DNA of 64,000 nt. It comes from Oscheius tipulae (Eukaryota > Nematoda > Chromadorea > Rhabditida > Rhabditidae). Below, piece after piece: positions 60,712 to 64,000 of the stretch (within the stretch, counting starts at the first letter, position 1; every line of letters begins with the position of its first letter). The stretch is taken from the NCBI GenBank assembly GCA_037178975.1, contig JASJZH010000006.1, positions 8,246,001 through 8,310,000 on the forward strand, given 5' to 3'. Under the pieces are notes generated by a model, which ran no database searches, was not told where the DNA came from, and worked only from the letters and a program-made list of their open reading frames with translations. The position numbers and the translations under genes are program-made.

Positions 60712-61460
60712 TCACTTTGATTGCTGCTCCTTCAGATGCAGAAGAAGCGACTTCATCCGGCTCACATCTTTTCCGCCCTTTTGAGCCTTTGCCTCACAGA
60801 GCTTGGCGATCTCGTTCCACTGAGCATTCTCACCCTGCTCTTTGTTGAAAGCAGCCAGGTGGTCCTCCTCCGCCTTGCGGTTAGACTCCTTGACAGCCTT
60901 CAAGGTGGCATCTCTCTGCTTGTACCACTCGTCGAGCTCCTTACTCGCGGCATTCTTCATGTCGTTAATCTTCTTCTTTTCTTCTTCGTCTTAATATGAA
61001 CAGTATGAAAATCAAGAGAATAGACTTATACCTTTCTTCTCAAGCTTGACAGCTTGCTCCTCCTTCCATCTACGAATGTTTTCGGCCTCTATTTTGGGAA
61101 GAACCGGAATGGGAGATGACGTCTCCGAATGACCATTCATACCATTCAAGTCTGAGTTTTGAACATTAAAGAGAATTTCAGAGGCTTACTATTGAAGGAG
61201 AGGTTGTGTTCCATGTTGCTTCCCAAATCAGATACGATGTCGTCGACTGGAGGAGGAACGGCCACCGGTGCTGAAACTTGATTTTTACAAAAAGAAAAAA
61301 GTGCCAACTTACGGCTAGGATCTTCGATGATGTCGTCAAAAGCGGGAGGAAGGCTAGGAGGAGCATTCTCGTTCTGTGGTGGAGGTGGCGGAGCTTCTCC
61401 TTCAATCTCAGCAAGGAAATCTTGTTCCCGAGCAAGAAAGTCAGCGACGGGATCAGACAT
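60712..61460 (-). CDS. Clathrin light chain
   Basis: Exons 61460-61313, 61270-61190, 61151-61032 and 60989-60712 encode 208 residues. The N-terminus MSDPVADFLAREQDFLAEIE has the conserved light-chain motif, followed by a Pro/Asp-rich region (FDDIIEDPS). The heavy-chain-binding helix has IRRWKEEQAVKLEKKDEEEK, and the conserved C-terminus reads KDVSRMKSLLLHLKEQQSK. C. elegans CLIC-1 is similar in size. The light chain binds clathrin heavy chain on coated vesicles and regulates assembly. ATG directly follows a TTCCAG acceptor. A 220-codon frame overlapping exons 1-3 in another register is a shadow. Confidence 0.93.
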
Positions 61461-61499
61461 CTGGAAGAAATGAGAATGGAATTCTGTAAAGGAAGGAAA

Positions 61500-62175
61500 A
61501 ATTTGCATAATGGAAATAAGTTATCGATTTTCTCTGGTTCAGAAGCAGGAGCTGATGATAAACACGTCATCAAATCAACAGTCAGTTGTGAAAACGCCGT
61601 TTTTTTCGCCCTTAATGAACCATGTGCAGCTCTTGGAAATTCGAATATTGCGCCAAAACACGGTAATATACACATCGTAGCTGACCAAAACGCTTTGTAA
61701 ATGATGACTGGGCGCTGAATTGGCCACTGGACAGCAGCCAAGGGATCTGGATGCGACGCGGACGCGCTGCAGTCAATTGGAGCGAACAAACCGACGAGAA
61801 CATGGGAAAAATAATGTATAATTGAGGTCCTAGCATGCACAAATACGATTTTGTTGCGAGAAATGCTATTTTAAGTTTGAAAAGTATTAAGAGTTCAAAT
61901 AATTAAACCATTTGAAATACAAGATTTAACGTCTTGTCGTGCGAATATTTTGGACTTTAGTCCAAGCAGACTGTCCTGCTATTTTTGCATAATTGCAAAA
62001 GCATAAGATTTGATATTTATTGCATTAATTACATTCAACCCGTGTGTACAGTAATGGCCGAGAACACGACTTCTCGACTGCTTTCAAAGGATACTGGAAT
62101 GACATTGTGTGGATACATGAAGGAATGTTTGAGGCTATCAATACGTGTTCTGATAAAATTGCAAAGCATCTTCTC
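61500..62175. other. No recognisable gene
   Basis: Spacer between the clathrin light chain start and the F-box gene stop, which point the same way. It is AT-rich towards 61860-62040. Confidence 0.4.
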
Positions 62176-63750
62176 TTATGAGCTTTCAGCCAGATTGAAG
62201 ACAATTTTCATTGGATGAACGTTGTTTGGGGACGGGTAACCGCAGACCTGAAAAAGAGGAGTTTGTTTGTTTAAGACTCGTGGGACTACCTCGTATCTCT
62301 TGGACCGAAAATCGTCACTGATCTTGATTTGGACACCAGAAATTCTGCTGAGTTTCAGCATCTCGATGGCGGTCTCATTGGATTGGAGGATTGTTCCCAA
62401 ATCCCAGTCAATGGTCGAGGTTTTGAGCTCCTAAAGTATAGTTTTAAGGCATTCAAGGACAATATGAACCTGGATGACTTCGGAGATTCCCTGAAGAGTG
62501 AATCCTGTCGTGATTCGTCCCAAGTTTACGGTACTGGGTGGATTGCTGATCCACGCCTTGAGAGTCTTATCGGTAAGCGAGTAGAACATGAGTGGTGCCC
62601 TCACTTGCACTCGGAGACTTTGCAACTTGGGCATAGCTGCGACGACCTGAAAAAAACAGCTTGACATGTGTCAAAATGAGTCACATTTTGTCTCTCTCTT
62701 TCAGTCCCCACTCTTTACCCCGCGCCGTTCAGATGACAGTTCTGTCATTACATCCTGACATCTCGGCACAACTGACAACCATGATGTGAGACAAGCTGCC
62801 AGCGCTGTCATTTCGGTAGCCGCGCGTCTGTCATGGGTCGAAAAAGAGCGAGAGACGTGTGTCCGGAAAACTGTCGTGTGGAGCGGCATGTTTTGCTCTA
62901 CTGCCACTGCGAAATTACCTTGTCTGTTAAAGTGTCAGTCTCATGATGACAGAAGTCGAGGGTCAGACTGTTGACGCAGGTTTTCGAGAGAATCTGCACC
63001 ATCTGCTCCTCGGAGAGACGCAGCTTTGCCATCATAAAGGACAGCATCCTGACTTCACTGAAAAAAAATTTCTATATCCTCAACATGTTTTTCAGCTCTC
63101 ATTACTGTCAAAAACTGTCACGTGGTCACAATGACGACACTGCTATCTTGGGAATTCTCAAAGGCGCCAATCTGTTTTCCCTCTAAAAGTCAGCTGATCC
63201 GCGATTGTTTGACAGCTGTACAGTGCAAAAGCTTGCCTCACCTCATGTCATTCCATTTTGACGTCAACATCTTGTAAAAAGTGCTCTCTGCAACGACGCC
63301 ATCGAACGAGAGTCGCTCACTGAGCTTGATCTAGAAGATCTTGTTACTCCATTTCTCTTCAAAACCCTTACAGATCTCATAGCCTCGCCGATCTTTGAGG
63401 TATCCATCTTGCTCGGACCCTCTTCGCACTCCTCCACGATAGCATTGGTTCTGTTGTTCTTCTTTACAGTAACCACAAGACGCTTCTTTATCTTTTGGGT
63501 CTTTTTGAACTGGATTCGTCCCAATGGAACCGAGCGGTCTTCATAGTGACGGAGCTCCACGCTAAAAACAGATTGTTCTCGATTACTGATTGTTGTACCT
63601 GAACTCGTCGACCGCGGGTCGCCAAAGGTAATTGTAGTTGACCAGCCTGTTCAGTCTCTTGGACACGATCCTGGTACTGGCTACAGTATTCGGACTGCAG
63701 CAGGTGAGTATCTTGACAAGCAGTTCGTCCGGAAGCATCGGCTGAGACAT
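62176..63750 (-). CDS. F-box protein of nematode type
   Basis: Exons 63750-63599, 63561-63372, 63330-63242, 63057-62919, 62646-62470, 62430-62290 and 62247-62176 join in phase to 319 residues. Residues 4-50 form an F-box (MLPDELLVKILTCCSPNTVA, then RIVSKRLNRLVNYNYLWR). A basic region (FKKTQKIKKRLVVTVKK) and a C-terminal domain with repeated strand-helix elements follow (KLQSLRVQVRAPLMFY, WDLGTILQSNETAIEMLKLS). That arrangement recalls the many nematode F-box proteins with an FTH-type substrate domain. Expected role: substrate adaptor of an SCF ubiquitin ligase; substrate unknown. ATG follows TTTCAG by one base. Upstream to 64000 no further gene is seen. Confidence 0.72.
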
Positions 63751-64000
63751 TCTGAAAGAAGACCAATTACTGTATGCTCTGTAATAAGAGAGGCGGGATC
63801 AAGTGACAGCAATTAGCGGGTACTGATCCTCTTCAAAGATTGAGATGCATGGTAGTCGTGTCATCAATTACGGTCTTAACATTTATATGGCTGAGGTGAA
63901 AGTGTCAGAGTACATGATTGCAACGAGAGATTAGGTGATAAAGAGCCCTTCAGGGTGGTGTCCTTTGTTTTCTGCAGACTCTTTTTATATACGATTTAAG

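Noticed and set aside
61178..61840. 220-codon minus-strand open frame, the longest in the window
   Set aside because: It overlaps clathrin light chain exons in another register, has no domain signature and runs through that gene's introns.
1..64000. Bacterial features, CRISPR arrays, rRNA genes, phage genes
   Set aside because: None is present; the dense short introns show eukaryotic nuclear DNA.

Overview
This is eukaryotic DNA, almost certainly from a nematode. Genes are split by many short introns (about 36-150 bp) with acceptors of the TTTTCAG type, and several start codons sit directly behind such acceptors, as expected for spliced-leader trans-splicing. The protein set also fits: a GLB-33-like receptor-globin chimera, a calcitonin/DH31-type neuropeptide precursor, small nematode PLA2-like and Ly6-like proteins, and an F-box protein of nematode style. 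There are no rRNA genes, CRISPR arrays or bacterial-type operons. Exon models were built by hand from splice phase; where the phase did not close, this is stated.

Layout. 1.7-4.5 kb (+): IRF2BP-like zinc-finger/RING regulator. 5.0-7.3 kb (-): ZIP9-like zinc transporter, followed by a duplicated upstream segment and a perfect 30-bp palindrome (7.3-8.9 kb). 10.5-15.6 kb: calcitonin/DH31 peptide (+), Ly6-like protein (+), an unrecognised Cys/His-rich protein (-) and a secreted endonuclease/exonuclease/phosphatase-fold protein (-). 14.4 kb and 15.7-16.7 kb carry mobile elements (small Helitron-like, foldback, TA-flanked TIR element). 17.1-20.3 kb has no recognisable gene. 20.3-25.5 kb (+): a synaptotagmin with long introns.

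25.8-36.9 kb (-): two halves of an amnionless-like endocytic receptor subunit, flanking an unidentified minus-strand gene (27.3-27.8 kb) and a seven-transmembrane receptor fused to a globin (33.1-35.7 kb, +). 37.8-40.7 kb (+): PLA2-like protein, COMM-domain protein and a small membrane protein. 40.9-43.0 kb (-): a second, synaptotagmin-1-like tandem C2 protein. 43.0-48.2 kb shows no recognisable gene. 48.2-51.9 kb (+): second Ly6-like protein and an EF-hand sensor of the neuronal-calcium-sensor type. 52.0-63.8 kb (-): SLC52-type riboflavin transporter, a two-helix membrane protein with coiled coils, a long coiled-coil protein with a Helitron in its largest intron, clathrin light chain and an F-box protein.

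The genes do not form one pathway. Neurosecretion is well represented (two synaptotagmins, a neuropeptide, a peptide-receptor-like GPCR, a calcium sensor), and endocytosis/trafficking is a second theme (clathrin light chain, amnionless, COMMD). The two most distinctive loci are the receptor-globin fusion and the amnionless-like gene that brackets it.
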